A stretch of 64,000 nucleotides of DNA. It comes from Calothrix sp. MO_167.B12. Lineage in GTDB: Bacteria; Cyanobacteriota; Cyanobacteriia; Cyanobacteriales; Nostocaceae. A program made the position numbers and the translations under genes. The stretch lies in the NCBI GenBank assembly GCA_030066045.1, contig JASJCJ010000032.1, forward strand, positions 1-64,000. Reading direction: 5' to 3'. Position 1 is the stretch's first letter; each line of letters starts with the position of its first letter. The notes beneath the pieces are model-generated. The model saw nothing but the letters and a program-made list of their open reading frames with translations. It did no database searches and was not told the origin of the DNA. Shown here one piece after another: positions 37,819 to 48,315 of the stretch.

Positions 37819-37838
37819 CTAGGGGGTGTTTTCAAACC
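37819..37838 (+). repeat. Solo copy of a MITE terminal repeat
   Basis: CTAGGGGGTGTTTTCAAAC, closely matching the ends of the 59828-60348 and 52949-53079 elements. Confidence 0.55.
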
Positions 37839-37967
37839 CCTAAAAACCAAGTCTGCGGCAGGCTGTGTCAACATACTCAAGCCTAGGACTACACAATCTT
37901 AGACTGCTCCCAGCAGTCTAAAAACCCCTCATCTTTCGTAAAGACTGTGGTCAAAGGGTTGCTCTAT

Positions 37968-38228
37968 CTAGTGGTCTATCGCCTTAGTTCTGAGAGGTAA
38001 AACAATTGTAGTGGGAGCGTCTCACTCCCTGCTGCAGCGGGCAAGATGCCCGCACTACAGTTGCCCTTCAAAATTAATGTGGCGAAATTAATGTGGCAGA
38101 ACACTACTGGTCTGTCCCATAAGTTCTGAGAGGTAAATAATTGTAGTAGGAGCGTCTCCCTCCCTGCCGTAGCGGGCAAGATGCCCGCACTACAGTTGCC
38201 CTTCAAAATTAATGGGATAGACCATTAG
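37968..38228. mobile_element. MITE-like element, two units
   Basis: Outer arms CTAGTGGTCTATC and GATAGACCATTAG. Inside, two copies of a ~100-bp unit with GGGCAAGATGCCCGCACTAC and GTAGTGGGAGCGTCTC. A single-unit copy lies at 54271-54403. Confidence 0.75.
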
Positions 38229-39432
38229 TTTTGAGGGGTAAATGGATATACTTCATGGCTACAGATTGTATTTCACTCAAGCGAGATATTGCTATACATC
38301 GAATCAGCACGAACTAAAACTCGTTTGACTTAGCTCAGGATAGCTTTCGGTCTACTGCGATTAGAACAATCCCTAACTTAAATCAATACATAACATATAC
38401 AATTACTGATTTTTAGAAATTCTGTTAATGGTAAATTTATCAAACCATCTTGTTCTGTGAAGCTAGTATAAAGTTCCATTGATTTGAGTTAACTGAATAG
38501 AAAATCTGTTATAAACTCTCAGCAGCAATAAGGTAATTACTAGGGGGAAACTTTAAAAAAAATTTAATTATTTTTTAATATTTCACAAAATGTATAGCTT
38601 TGTTGACATCCGACACACTAATATACTAAAAGTAAAATGTAATTTACTATGAGGGCGTATCTATCTATGAGTTGAGTCAGGGTTAAAAATTTCCATAAAA
38701 AGCAAATTTAACTACAGTACTAAGCTCTTGTAATTTAATGCTTTTATAAATATTGGTCAGGCTTTATAAGGGTTAAGATTCCCGTAAATCATGGATATGC
38801 ACATAATAGACATTGTCCTATCCATCATTTCTGAGAATGTTTGCTAACTTTCCTTTGACAATCAAGTAATTCTTTGAGTTCAGCCGGTCTTACTGGCAAA
38901 AATTTGACAAACAATATTAAGAAAATAGCTTTGGCGATCATACGTGGAATTTACTATCCTCCACACAAGATCCTCTAAATACGAAGGTAAGGACTTATGA
39001 AAACAGAGACTAGAAAATCGTGGTTTTAAGCTGGGTTGTCACCCCTCTATGACTTTAGTGCCAAGGGGTGTGACCCAGCAATAGCTGCATTTAAAAGAAA
39101 AAAAACAGTACATCTGTTACACCTTGGCGGGGATTGAAACAGATGTTCAGTTTGTTGATGAATACAACTATTAGAATACTATGATGCCACATTTTAAGCA
39201 TAAATTGCAAGATGTTAGTAGCTTGATGTTTGAAAATTGCTACTTCGCAATAATTCGAGTTTTACATATACATTTGTCGTTAAAGTTTCGGAAATGGTTA
39301 GGGATTCTTTCCCTGACATATATAAACACATACTCCTAGTATTCATTGTTCTGTTTATAGATGAGTTCACAACCTTATTTCTCATTTTTGTTGTGTCTTG
39401 TGACTACTAAATAACAATGGAGAGCCAGTGGT

Positions 39433-42400
39433 ATGGTATCAGTATTTTCTCAAGATAAGTTGTATCGAAAAATATCTGCGTTTCTGGGTGATTCGATTGC
39501 GGAAAGGGATTTGCAAAACTGCGTCCAAAATACCCAAGTTGTAGAACCGCCAGTAGCGAAATTATTCTGGGAAGCAGGAGAGGCTGAAACAGGTATTTAC
39601 ATAGTTCTTGAGGGTAAAGTCCGACTTTTAGATAATTTTGAGAACTTAATTACTACCCTTGAAGTTGGAGCAGCATTTGGTGAGATGACCCTGTTCCCGG
39701 AAACAGAATTCATCCCTTATACAGCCAAAGCTTCTCATATTCTAAAGTTGTGTTACCTTCCCCAACAGGCATTACAGCCTTTGATAGAGAAATACCCCCA
39801 AGTACGCGATCGCATTTATCGCCAGGCAGAAATATGGGATTTAATGTTGTTGTGTCGTCAAACTTCACAATTTCCTCGCCATACATCACAAGTACAGGAT
39901 TTCCTCAAAGCTTTATCACTGTTTGAGCGGCAGGTTATAGACAGATTAGACGAAATATCCATAGAGAAAGCTCCCAAGCTATGGCTATTTTATCGGGGAA
40001 AATTTGTACAATCTGACGGTAATTCCTTAATATCAGGGAAAATATATGCAGATTTACCAAAGGGAAATGGGCAGATAGAGCAATCAAGCATCACATATAT
40101 TCTCCAGGACACAGATTGGCAAACTGCACTAGAACACTGTCCAGAATTATCTGAATTTGTCGCCACAGAACGTCGTCCAGCTGTCAAATCCAAATCACGC
40201 CCTAAGCGCAATAAAGTCGAACGTTTAGAAGCATCGCAAAAAATTATTCCCTTTCCAGGGCAAGAACCAACATCACAACCACCACCCAAGAAAACCCGTC
40301 CTTACTTTCCCAGTCCGAAAGTGAGAATGGGTCATTGGTGGGGACAGTTTACTAAGCAGTATCCCTACTATGCCCAACACAGTGCCTCCGACTGTGGTGC
40401 TGCTTGCTTAGTGATGATTAGTAGTTACTGGGGTAAGCGTTTTAGTGTCAATCGGCTGCGGGATATGACCAATGCTGGTCGTAGTGGTGCTTCTTTACAG
40501 GCACTCGCCACCACTGCAGAAAACCTCGGTTTTGCCACTCGTCCAGTGAAAGCAACCTTGGATAAATTCGCCGAACAATCTTTTCCAGCGATCGCTCACT
40601 GGGAAGGCAATCACTTTATCGTCGTCTATGAAATTAGCAGAAACAAAGTGATTGTCGGCGATCCTGCTCTTGGTCAACGTAAGCTAACCCGCCAAGAATT
40701 TGCAGAAGGTTGGACAGGCTATGCATTACTTCTACAACCTACATCTCTACTTAAAGATACCCAAGAAGAGAGTGTCGGTCTGTGGAAGTTTTTTGAATTA
40801 GTCAAACCCCACTATAAAGTACTGCTGGAAATATTTTTGGCTTCGGTGTTAATGCAGTTATTTGGACTGGTAACGCCGGTGTTTACCCAGTTAATGCTAG
40901 ACCGAGTTTTGGTACAGCGCAGTCTAACGACCTTAAACGCCGTTGGTTTGGGAATGATTGTGTTTGGTTTGTTCAGCATTGCCATGAATGCAGTGCGGTC
41001 ATATCTGATTGCACACACCGCCAATCGCATTAGTGTCTCTCTAATAGTAGGTTTTATCAAACATACTTTCCGCTTGCCTCTTTCCTATTTTGAGTCTCGT
41101 TATGTTGGCGATATAACCTCCCGCATCGGTGAAAACCAGAAAATTCGTAGCTTCTTGACAGGTCAAACCATGTCAATTGTGCTAGATATGCTGACATTAG
41201 TCATCTATCTGAGTTTAATGTTTTGGTATAGCTGGAAAATGTCATTACTTGTGCTAATGACTGTACCACCATTTTTCATTCTGGCACTGGCTAGCACAGG
41301 TATTTTACGCCGCATTTCTAGGGAAGTTTTTAATGCCGGAGCCGAACAAAAGAGCTATCTGATCGAATCCCTTACAGGAGTTCGTACTGTCCGCTCATTG
41401 TCAATTGAACAAAGCGTGCGTTGGCGTTGGGAAGAATTGCTCAATAATGTGGTTAAAAAACGCTTTCATTCCAAAATAATTGGCATTCGCCTCTCGATCA
41501 TCGCTGGTGCCATTCAAACCTTTACCAGTACAGGATTGATGTGGTTTGGAGCATGGCAAGTTATTCAAGGAGAGCTTACCGTTGGACAACTAGTTGCTTT
41601 CAATATGTTGGTGGGGAACGTCTTGGGTCCTTTTAAGAGATTTTCAGGACTGTGGAATCAATTTCAGGAAATTCTGATCTCTGTAGAACGGCTCAATGAT
41701 GTGCTAGAAGCAGAGCCAGAAGAAGACTTGCACGAAAAACCTCGCAAGACCTTGGGTAAGTTGCGCGGTCATATTCAGTTTCAAAATGTCACCTTCCGCT
41801 ATCATCCAGAAAGTAAGACCAACATCCTAGAAAATCTTAACTTTGAAATTCAGCCGGAACAAATGGTGGCCCTTGTGGGACGTAGTGGTTCCGGCAAAAC
41901 AACCCTGGCCAAATTGATTTTAGGTTTATACCCAGCCACAGATGGTAAAGTTATAGTTGACGGTCATGATGTCAATGGAATTTCCTTGCGATCGCTCCGT
42001 TCTCAAGCGGGGGTTGTAGACCAAGATACATTTCTATTTGGTGGCACCATCCGGGAAAACATTACCATTGCCCACCCACAAGCCTCTTTAGACGAAGTTA
42101 TTCAAGCAGCAACCTTCGCTGGCGCAGATGAATTTATCCAGCAGTTGCCCTTGGGTTACGAAACCAAAATTGGTGAAGGTGGCGGTATGCTTTCCGGGGG
42201 TCAACGCCAACGCATAGCTATAGCTCGCGCTCTCCTCGGTAATCCCCGCTTGTTACTATTTGATGAAGCAACCAGCCATCTAGATACAGAATCAGAGCGG
42301 ATTATTCAGAACAATCTGAAAACAATTTTGAAGGGACGTACAAGTGTGATTATTGCCCACCGGCTTTCAACTGTCAGGAATGCAGACTTAATCCTGGTTT

Positions 42401-42504
42401 TGGATCGTGGCATCCTGGTAGAAAGCGGTAATCATGAAGAATTAATCGCTAAACAAGGACATTATTACTATCTAAATCAACAACAACTAGCTCAAGTGGG
42501 ATAA
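39433..42504 (+). CDS. C39-peptidase ABC transporter with N-terminal cyclic-nucleotide-type domain
   Basis: 1023 aa. Residues ~40-130 form a CRP-like domain (LFWEAGEAETGIYIVLEGKV, GAAFGEMTLFPE). About 310-430 is a C39 peptidase with catalytic Cys321 (SDCGAACLV), His ~394 (GNHFIVV) and Asp ~410 (VGDPALG). About 455-730 has six membrane helices. The C-terminal ATPase has Walker A GRSGSGKTT near 817, LSGGQRQRIAIARAL and LLLFDEATSHLD. It cleaves double-Gly leaders and exports the peptide; the complete catalytic triad argues for true processing. HlyD follows 125 bp later. Natural substrates would be the GG-leader peptides at 47387, 53325-54921 and 57396-59792. Regulation by a nucleotide through the N-terminal domain is inferred. 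Confidence 0.93.
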   Translation: MVSVFSQDKLYRKISAFLGDSIAERDLQNCVQNTQVVEPPVAKLFWEAGEAETGIYIVLEGKVRLLDNFENLITTLEVGAAFGEMTLFPETEFIPYTAKASHILKLCYLPQQALQPLIEKYPQVRDRIYRQAEIWDLMLLCRQTSQFPRHTSQVQDFLKALSLFERQVIDRLDEISIEKAPKLWLFYRGKFVQSDGNSLISGKIYADLPKGNGQIEQSSITYILQDTDWQTALEHCPELSEFVATERRPAVKSKSRPKRNKVERLEASQKIIPFPGQEPTSQPPPKKTRPYFPSPKVRMGHWWGQFTKQYPYYAQHSASDCGAACLVMISSYWGKRFSVNRLRDMTNAGRSGASLQALATTAENLGFATRPVKATLDKFAEQSFPAIAHWEGNHFIVVYEISRNKVIVGDPALGQRKLTRQEFAEGWTGYALLLQPTSLLKDTQEESVGLWKFFELVKPHYKVLLEIFLASVLMQLFGLVTPVFTQLMLDRVLVQRSLTTLNAVGLGMIVFGLFSIAMNAVRSYLIAHTANRISVSLIVGFIKHTFRLPLSYFESRYVGDITSRIGENQKIRSFLTGQTMSIVLDMLTLVIYLSLMFWYSWKMSLLVLMTVPPFFILALASTGILRRISREVFNAGAEQKSYLIESLTGVRTVRSLSIEQSVRWRWEELLNNVVKKRFHSKIIGIRLSIIAGAIQTFTSTGLMWFGAWQVIQGELTVGQLVAFNMLVGNVLGPFKRFSGLWNQFQEILISVERLNDVLEAEPEEDLHEKPRKTLGKLRGHIQFQNVTFRYHPESKTNILENLNFEIQPEQMVALVGRSGSGKTTLAKLILGLYPATDGKVIVDGHDVNGISLRSLRSQAGVVDQDTFLFGGTIRENITIAHPQASLDEVIQAATFAGADEFIQQLPLGYETKIGEGGGMLSGGQRQRIAIARALLGNPRLLLFDEATSHLDTESERIIQNNLKTILKGRTSVIIAHRLSTVRNADLILVLDRGILVESGNHEELIAKQGHYYYLNQQQLAQVG

Positions 42505-42629
42505 TTAGGAGTGAGGAGTAAGGAGTGATTGATTCTTAAATAGAGATAAATATATTGCCTCTAGAACAATTCCCAACTCCTAACTCTTCCCCAACAGCAT
42601 CTATTATTTTGATTTTGGTCAATCAAATT

Positions 42630-44168
42630 ATGCCATATCGATCTTCCAATTCCTCATCTGCACTTGCACAACAAGAATATGATGAGTATATAAATAACAA
42701 AATAGATCATCAAAATACTGGGCGCAATGAACAGCTCCCAGCAGATGAACAGCTCGATGATCTACACTATGCTACAGAAGAATTACTAGATGGCTTACCC
42801 AAGCTGTGGAGTCATGGTATATTGTATGCTCTAGTTTTCTTTGCCGCCCTTGGCATACCCTGGGCTACCATCTCTAAGGTGGATGAAACAGGAAGTGCTA
42901 AGGGACGCATAGAACCTAAAGGTGCAACCCAAAAACTTGACTCTCTTGCCGCTGGGAGCGTCAAAGCTGTCAATGTCAAAGAAGGTGACATCGTTAAAGC
43001 AGGACAGGTTTTGCTAGAACTTGATGCTGATGTTTTAAAAACAGAACTACAGCAAGGCGAGGCAAAGCTTTCTGGACTATTAAATCAGCGATCGCAACTA
43101 GATGTACTCAAAAATCAAGTCCAGTTAACCTTGAGCACCCAAGAGCAACAAAACCAATCCCAAGCCCTGGAAAAGCTCTCCCAAGTTAACCAAGCTAAAA
43201 AAAATCTCGCGGCTAAACAGAGTATATACTATCTACAAAGACTAGAGAAACAAGCATTACTTAATCAAGTACAACAAAGAATTAGTTCTTCTCAGACCGA
43301 TCGAAATGCATCTGAAAATCGTTTAACTATAGATTCTAGACAAGTCAAACGTTTTAGCCAACTCTTAGATGAGGGTGCTGTTTCTGCAAATCAAATTGAT
43401 GAACTGATAAAACAAGAGCAAGAAAGTAAACGGCTCTACGAGAGGGCAAAATCTGATGTTAAACAAGCAAAATTGCGCTTAACGGAGGAACAAAACCGCT
43501 ATCAAGCTACAATGAATCAGTTAGAAGCTGACATTGAACAAGCAAGATTGCAACTGCAAGAAGAGAAAAGTAGCTATCAAAGTTTACTACAAGCCGGTAA
43601 ACTGGCAATTCTCAAGCATCAAGAACAAATCAAAGATATAGATAATCAAGCTACTGCACTAGACTCTCAAATCGCCCAAACCAAGAGTCAGATAGCATCC
43701 TTAAATATACAGTTAAAGCAACGCATAGTGCGATCGCCTATTGATGGAGTGATTTTTGAGTTGCCATTTGGTAAATCGGGAGAAGTAGTACAACCCGGAC
43801 AACGGATTGCCCAAATCGCACCGAAAAATGCCGATGTTATTCTTAAAGCCCAAATGCCCATACAGGATAGTGGCTTTTTAAAGGTGGGAATGCAAGTCAA
43901 AGTCAAGTTTGATGCCTATCCCTACCAAGAGTATGGCATTGTCGAAGGGAAAGTAACTTGGGTATCTCCTGACTCCAAAGTGCAGCAAACCCCTCAAGGA
44001 ACTATTGAAAGCTTTGAGTTAGAAATCGCTTTAGATCAGCAGTATGTCGATAATGGCGAAAAACAGGTCACTTTAACCCCTGGTCAAACAGCCAACGCCG
44101 AAGTCATTATTCGCCAGCGTCGAATCATTGACTATGTATTAGATCCATTTAAGAAACTAAAAAACTGA
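42630..44168 (+). CDS. HlyD family secretion adaptor
   Basis: 512 aa from ATG 42630 (the TTG at 42555 is upstream in frame but has no ribosome site). One membrane helix near residues 44-62 (GILYALVFFAALGIPWATI) follows a cytoplasmic N-tail. A biotinyl-lipoyl half-motif (AAGSVKAVNVKEGDIVKAGQVLLELD) comes next, then a long coiled coil (about 110-350), the second half-motif (RSPIDGVIFELPFGKSGEVVQPGQRIAQIAP) and a beta-barrel end. It bridges the ABC transporter to an outer-membrane TolC-type channel, which is not encoded here. Confidence 0.92.
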   Translation: MPYRSSNSSSALAQQEYDEYINNKIDHQNTGRNEQLPADEQLDDLHYATEELLDGLPKLWSHGILYALVFFAALGIPWATISKVDETGSAKGRIEPKGATQKLDSLAAGSVKAVNVKEGDIVKAGQVLLELDADVLKTELQQGEAKLSGLLNQRSQLDVLKNQVQLTLSTQEQQNQSQALEKLSQVNQAKKNLAAKQSIYYLQRLEKQALLNQVQQRISSSQTDRNASENRLTIDSRQVKRFSQLLDEGAVSANQIDELIKQEQESKRLYERAKSDVKQAKLRLTEEQNRYQATMNQLEADIEQARLQLQEEKSSYQSLLQAGKLAILKHQEQIKDIDNQATALDSQIAQTKSQIASLNIQLKQRIVRSPIDGVIFELPFGKSGEVVQPGQRIAQIAPKNADVILKAQMPIQDSGFLKVGMQVKVKFDAYPYQEYGIVEGKVTWVSPDSKVQQTPQGTIESFELEIALDQQYVDNGEKQVTLTPGQTANAEVIIRQRRIIDYVLDPFKKLKN

Positions 44169-44419
44169 AAAAAGGAGGTTTAGAAACGTAATTTAGGGTC
44201 AAAAGTAATGTGTTTCCTAGGTGTGACCTTTTATAAATGGTCTATTATTTCCGTTGAACTGTACTAGTGTATCGCAGCAGAAATAACCCACCAGTGAACA
44301 TAGGAATTACTCAAGTATGGTTATGAATACAAAATCTTGCACTTTCTCAATAAGCTTAAGGGTAGTTACTGCCCAACCTATCGATCAATAAGGGTTTCAG
44401 GCTCTGCTACATCGAGGGT

Positions 44420-44442
44420 AATCTTGTGGTGCGAGATGTGAA
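44420..44442 (+). promoter_or_regulatory. Palindromic box upstream of the small HTH gene
   Basis: AATCTTGTGGTGCGAGATGTG. The same box (ATCTTGTGGTGCAAGATGTG, stem ATCTTG/CAAGAT) lies at 55021-55044 before the RRE-HDO gene. Possibly a shared operator. Confidence 0.4.
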
Positions 44443-44534
44443 TAAATCTTTATCAACTACATCAACTACGAATAACTAATTATTTGGTCAACACTTCCAG
44501 TTTCCACATAATTTAAGTCTACAGGAACAAAGTT

Positions 44535-44750
44535 ATGCATCCCATTGAGCTAATGAGAAAATATAGCTGGTCTTACCAACAACTTGCCTTAGAGTTTGGA
44601 GTTTCAGAAGCTGAAGCTAGACGATGGGGATTTAGAAAAACTGCCAGTAATTATCGCAACCCCCCATCAATGGCTTATAAACTAGCACAAAGAATTGATA
44701 AGGATTTATCACCAGAGTTATCACCAATAGGACTTACGCATTGTACATAA
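44535..44750 (+). CDS. Small helix-turn-helix protein
   Basis: 71 aa. The segment YSWSYQQLALEFGVSEAEARRWGF reads as a helix-turn-helix, followed by a basic stretch (RKTASNYRNPP) and MAYKLAQRIDKDL. It could be a DNA-binding regulator, and its place between the adaptor and isomerase genes makes it a candidate regulator of the secretion and peptide genes. It starts at ATG 44535 with a weak AGGA upstream and is followed by a good terminator. No named family recognised. Confidence 0.55.
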   Translation: MHPIELMRKYSWSYQQLALEFGVSEAEARRWGFRKTASNYRNPPSMAYKLAQRIDKDLSPELSPIGLTHCT

Positions 44751-44952
44751 GTACTATACGACATTTGGTTATTTCAGCCATTCATAGCACCTAAGACAGC
44801 CAAGGAAGCGAGTGAATTAGGGTTATGCAAAGCGTGTGAAACGCCAGAATGGCGTAATACACATTATGGCTAATTTGTACAGTGCGTAACTCCTAACCAA
44901 TAGCTATTATCGACATGGAGGAGCCTATTGTGTGCTGAAAGCTGAAATAATC

Positions 44953-44987
44953 AGAATCCCGATTTTTCAAAGAAGTCGGGATTCTTT
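44953..44987 (+). terminator. Intrinsic terminator
   Basis: AGAATCCCGA, loop, TCGGGATTCT followed by TTT, 200 bp after the small HTH gene. Confidence 0.75.
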
Positions 44988-44989
44988 TG

Positions 44990-46022
44990 AGCAGAGGAGA
45001 AGAAATGAGAATCTTGATTTTTAGAACTGAATGGTACGAATATAATCCTCTCCAAAAAAATCGCAAGGTTCCTTTACATCCATAAGAGGCAATTGCGACT
45101 GAATAGTTTCGGTCACTCTGGAAAAAGAAAAATAAGTGTAGGTCGGGTAAAACTGAGAACTTGCACGATTCTCAACAAGAGCTAGAGGCTTCTGTTATTG
45201 GAGTTAGTGCAAGTTGTTAGGTAAAGCTAAGTGTAGACGCGCAGCGGTGAGCCAGTCCCTCAAATGCCACTGACTACAAAGTTAGGAACCTCCTTCCGAG
45301 TTCAACACTTTGCTTATATATGCCGGTAACTGACATCTTGCACGTCTCGTATTAATACTGGTTTTCTATGTTATTAATAAACATATATTATTATCAACAA
45401 CAGGAGAAATCAGGACTTTTAGCTTGAGTAGGCAGGCTACCCTACGGGAAGCCGCTCCGCGTAAGCATGCTTGTATAGCCTCACCCTTTTAGGGTGTAGG
45501 TGCAATACATGAGGTAACCCTTCCACTGCAAATGTTTCACCGCCATGGAGTCGCTCTCCAACCTACGCCTAAATTAATAAAATTCCTTAAGAATAAGGGT
45601 TTTGGATTTTTATAAGTGCGAGAGTGATTAAAGTGTCCGAGGAAAACTATCGTATTTCCTATGGATGTAAAGAAACATTCCTGTTTCTTAGAAGAGGGAT
45701 AAACTTCAACCCTTATATGAAGAAGTCGTAAACTCGTTTCTAGGCTCTGTCTGGAAACCCATTGTCGCCATAGCCTGAAAAGCTATATGTCACACGATTT
45801 TTCTCTCAACAAGGGTACTATTCATTTTTAGAACCATTGTTACCACCAAAGTGACCTAGATTTTGATTTTGAGTTCTACTTTAATAATGACTACAGGAAT
45901 TAAGATCCAATCTTGTACCACTCTCAAAAAATAAGGTGAACCATAATTGCTAAAGACTTAAACCTTGCTTTTTTACAACTAATTGATCAAATCCAAAACT
46001 ACTATCCTCAGAGATTGGTGTT
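44990..46022. other. Gene-free kilobase before the isomerase gene
   Basis: REP-like segments (GTAGACGCGCAGCGGTGAGCC at 45232, CTACGGGAAGCCGCTCCGCG near 45440), AT-rich DNA, and a ~90-bp element at 45830-45920 also found before the radical SAM gene. No gene is seen. Confidence 0.55.
45830..45920 (+). promoter_or_regulatory. Upstream element shared with the radical SAM gene
   Basis: AGAACCATTGTTACCACCAAA followed by GTGACCTAGATTTT and ACAGGAAT, about 105-195 bp before the isomerase. It matches 60617-60704 in order and spacing. Confidence 0.6.
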
Positions 46023-46802
46023 ATGCCCGAACATCTAACCATTTCCACTTCAGATATTATCCACAGGATTAAACTAACCTGTCAGATTCCTGATTTTGTA
46101 GAAGCTATAGCATCTCAAGCAATCATTGCTGAAGCAACTGAGAAAACTGGTATTCAGGTGTCAGAAGAAGAATTACAAGAAGAATGCGACAAGCTAAGGT
46201 TAGAGAAAAAACTTGCCACAGCTAAAGACACTTGGGCTTGGTTAGACAAACACCATCTGTCTGTAATGGATTTTGAAGAACTAGTCCACAATAATCTGAT
46301 TTCTAAGAAGTTAGCCAATCATCTCTTCTCAGATAAAATTGAAAAATTCTTTTATGAGAATCGAGTAGATTACGATGCTGCTGTTACTTATGAAGTCACT
46401 TTTGAGGATAGAGACTTGGCTTATGAACTATTTTATGCTCTGGAAGAAGGTGAAATTACTTTTCCAGACATGGCTCGTTTATATATTCAAGACATAGAAC
46501 TCCGCCGTAGTTATGGATACCAAGGAGTTCGATATCGTAAAGATTTTCGTCCAGAGATTGCTTCGGCTGTATTTTCTACCTCACCACCAGGAATGATTAA
46601 ACCAATTACCACACCAAAAGGTGTGTATTTAATTTGGGTCGAAGAAATAATTCAACCTGAATTAGATCAGGCATTAAGAGAAAAAATTATTTCCGAATCA
46701 TTTGAAAATTGGTTAAAGAAAGAGGTGAAATTTTTAGATATCGCCATTCATCTAGATCCAAGTAATATTGAACAGCAAGATGAAATTATCAATCAAGCTT
46801 AG
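46023..46802 (+). CDS. Parvulin-type peptidylprolyl isomerase (secretion-associated)
   Basis: 259 aa. The N-terminal helical region (about 1-110) resembles SurA/PpiC chaperone arms. The PpiC-like domain is at about 120-215: AVTYEVTFEDRDLAYELFYALEEGEITFPDMARLY, then GVRYRKDFRPEIASAVFSTSPPGMIKPITTPKGVYLIWVEE. No signal peptide is present, so it is cytoplasmic. Such isomerases regularly accompany cyanobacterial C39-transporter/HlyD systems and may keep precursors unfolded. It carries the upstream element shared with the radical SAM gene. Confidence 0.82.
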   Translation: MPEHLTISTSDIIHRIKLTCQIPDFVEAIASQAIIAEATEKTGIQVSEEELQEECDKLRLEKKLATAKDTWAWLDKHHLSVMDFEELVHNNLISKKLANHLFSDKIEKFFYENRVDYDAAVTYEVTFEDRDLAYELFYALEEGEITFPDMARLYIQDIELRRSYGYQGVRYRKDFRPEIASAVFSTSPPGMIKPITTPKGVYLIWVEEIIQPELDQALREKIISESFENWLKKEVKFLDIAIHLDPSNIEQQDEIINQA

Positions 46803-47280
46803 TTCTATTACAATTTGTTTGATAGCTATAAATAGCTATTTATAATCAATAGCATTTAGACTATCACTGGTCATAATAGATGGGGTGCATTGACTATTTT
46901 ATTTATTAATAAAAGCAAAAACAAGATACTAGTATATATAGATGCAAGGCGAAGAAAAATATATAAATAGCCTGTAAATATATATATTGCATATTCTCAA
47001 TAAGGACAAGAATATCATTATATAGCTACGGTAAATCAGTACCTCAGGTTCTATTTTTATCAATAGTCTTATGGTACAAGATTTAAATAAATCCTGAGCA
47101 GTATGAAAATAAAGCTCTTGGACACATAAAAATACCACTTAAATATAAATTAATTGATGGCATATATGACGTATCGCCATCATTTTTTTTGTTATATATT
47201 TCTGTATGTTAGTTATAGCAAGCATCGCGTTGTTTTGAAAAATAAAAATGTTTCTAATTGTAAATAACGCAAAAAAGGGG

Positions 47281-47309
47281 TTGACTTTTTAAATTAAATT
47301 CTCTATATT
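47281..47309 (+). promoter_or_regulatory. Sigma-70-type promoter of the Asp-rich precursor gene
   Basis: TTGACT, 17-bp spacer, TATATT, about 75 bp before the start at 47387. Confidence 0.55.
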
Positions 47310-47386
47310 ATAAATGTGAGCAAAAACAAATGACTCACAAACAAAAACCCAAACAAACATTAAGTAATTCTCAGGAGAGAAAACCA

Positions 47387-47704
47387 ATGATTATTAACGA
47401 TCTAAACTACTTAGAAATTTCCAACGAAGAAGTTGTTGGTGGTTACTACGATGCTTACGCTAACAAAGATGCTGATATCGATTTAGATGTAGACCAAGAC
47501 TTCGACGTTGACATCGACCTTGACATCGACAAGAATGTTACTATCGATGCAGACTCTACTGTAGACGCTACTGGTAACTTCGGTTCCTTGACCTTTGACG
47601 TAACCGTTATCGGTAACAACGGTTTCGGTGAAGCTGACGTTGCTTTAACCATCACCGACGGTTTAGTTGAAGCTGGTGGTACCTTAAGTGGTGGTGTTGC
47701 TTAA
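47387..47704 (+). CDS. Asp-rich double-Gly precursor peptide
   Basis: 105 aa from ATG 47387 behind CAGGAGAG (an upstream ATG at 47330 would add 19 polar residues without a ribosome site). The short leader ends NEEVVGG, a C39 cleavage site. The core begins YYDAYANKDADIDLD and continues with alternating Asp/Ile/Val for about 40 residues, then a Gly-rich beta-like part (GNFGSLTFDVTVIGNNGF). Asp spacing suggests calcium-binding beta strands. No Cys. The core start is almost the same as that of the Nif11-type precursor at 58101, although the leader differs. It is followed by a strong terminator and so is probably abundantly expressed alone. Confidence 0.7.
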   Translation: MIINDLNYLEISNEEVVGGYYDAYANKDADIDLDVDQDFDVDIDLDIDKNVTIDADSTVDATGNFGSLTFDVTVIGNNGFGEADVALTITDGLVEAGGTLSGGVA

Positions 47705-47772
47705 TCCAAGTTAGGAATTGGTTGTTGCCCTTAGAAGGGCGACAATCACTGAGTCTTTGCCTAGCTTATAAA

Positions 47773-47813
47773 ATAAAGCCTGCTTGATTTTAATAATTAA
47801 GCAGGCTTTATAT
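47773..47813 (+). terminator. Strong intrinsic terminator
   Basis: AAAGCCTGCTT, 13-nt loop, AAGCAGGCTTT in an A/T-rich context. Confidence 0.85.
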
Positions 47814-47819
47814 CAACAC

Positions 47820-48315
47820 TTGTGGAACTATGAGTCAATATTTTTAGTTTTAGTTATTCTAAAGTGACTAACTATGCCGCACGTAAGTTTTCAACTATTC
47901 TAACTACCTACATAATTTATTCTCAATGTGGCTGGTGTAAGGGTTAGTAAACAACCTAAATAATTAGGTCTTGCTGTTAGCTTTAAAGGCTTTGGGTAAA
48001 GCCAGAGAGCAGGAAACTCTTAACAGTTTCACCATCTTTTTTTATCTTATTTTTAAGCTGTTAAGCGTCTAAATTGTATACATAAAGCGTGCAGGATGAC
48101 CGCACTACAATCACCTGTTTTTTACTTTATACAATTTAGCTGCGTATTAACTTACCAGAAAAATTATAAATGCCAGGTTTTTAAGTCTTATATCCTTATT
48201 ATCTTGCACTTTTTTCTTCAATTAAAACCCGAAAAATATAAGAATTTTCAAGCTATTCAGCAGACCTTAATTATTAATAGAACTTTAGTACTTGACATTA
48301 TAGGAGATAAATGAG
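47820..48315. repeat. Intergenic with degenerate element related to 22795-23045
   Basis: Shares AACTCTTAACAGTTTCACC, TTATATCCTTATTATCTTGC and TATTCAGCAGACCTTAATTA with the region after the FTR1 gene. No gene is seen. Confidence 0.55.

Larger units (their letters stand above)
37207..39432. other. 2.2-kb gene-free region with mobile repeats
   Basis: No convincing coding frame on either strand. It holds a MITE-like terminal repeat at 37819, a composite repeat at 37968-38228, a small inverted repeat at 39105-39141 (ACATCTGTT and AACAGATGT arms), and AT-rich DNA before the transporter gene at 39433. GGAGAGCCAG at 39419-39428 is the ribosome site. It could contain the promoter of the secretion operon. 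Confidence 0.55.

Noticed and set aside
39105-39141. GGGGATTGAAAC-like sequence resembling the end of a Nostoc CRISPR repeat
   Set aside because: Only one unit exists, no spacers or second repeat follow, and the sequence is better explained as the loop of an ACATCTGTT/AACAGATGT hairpin.
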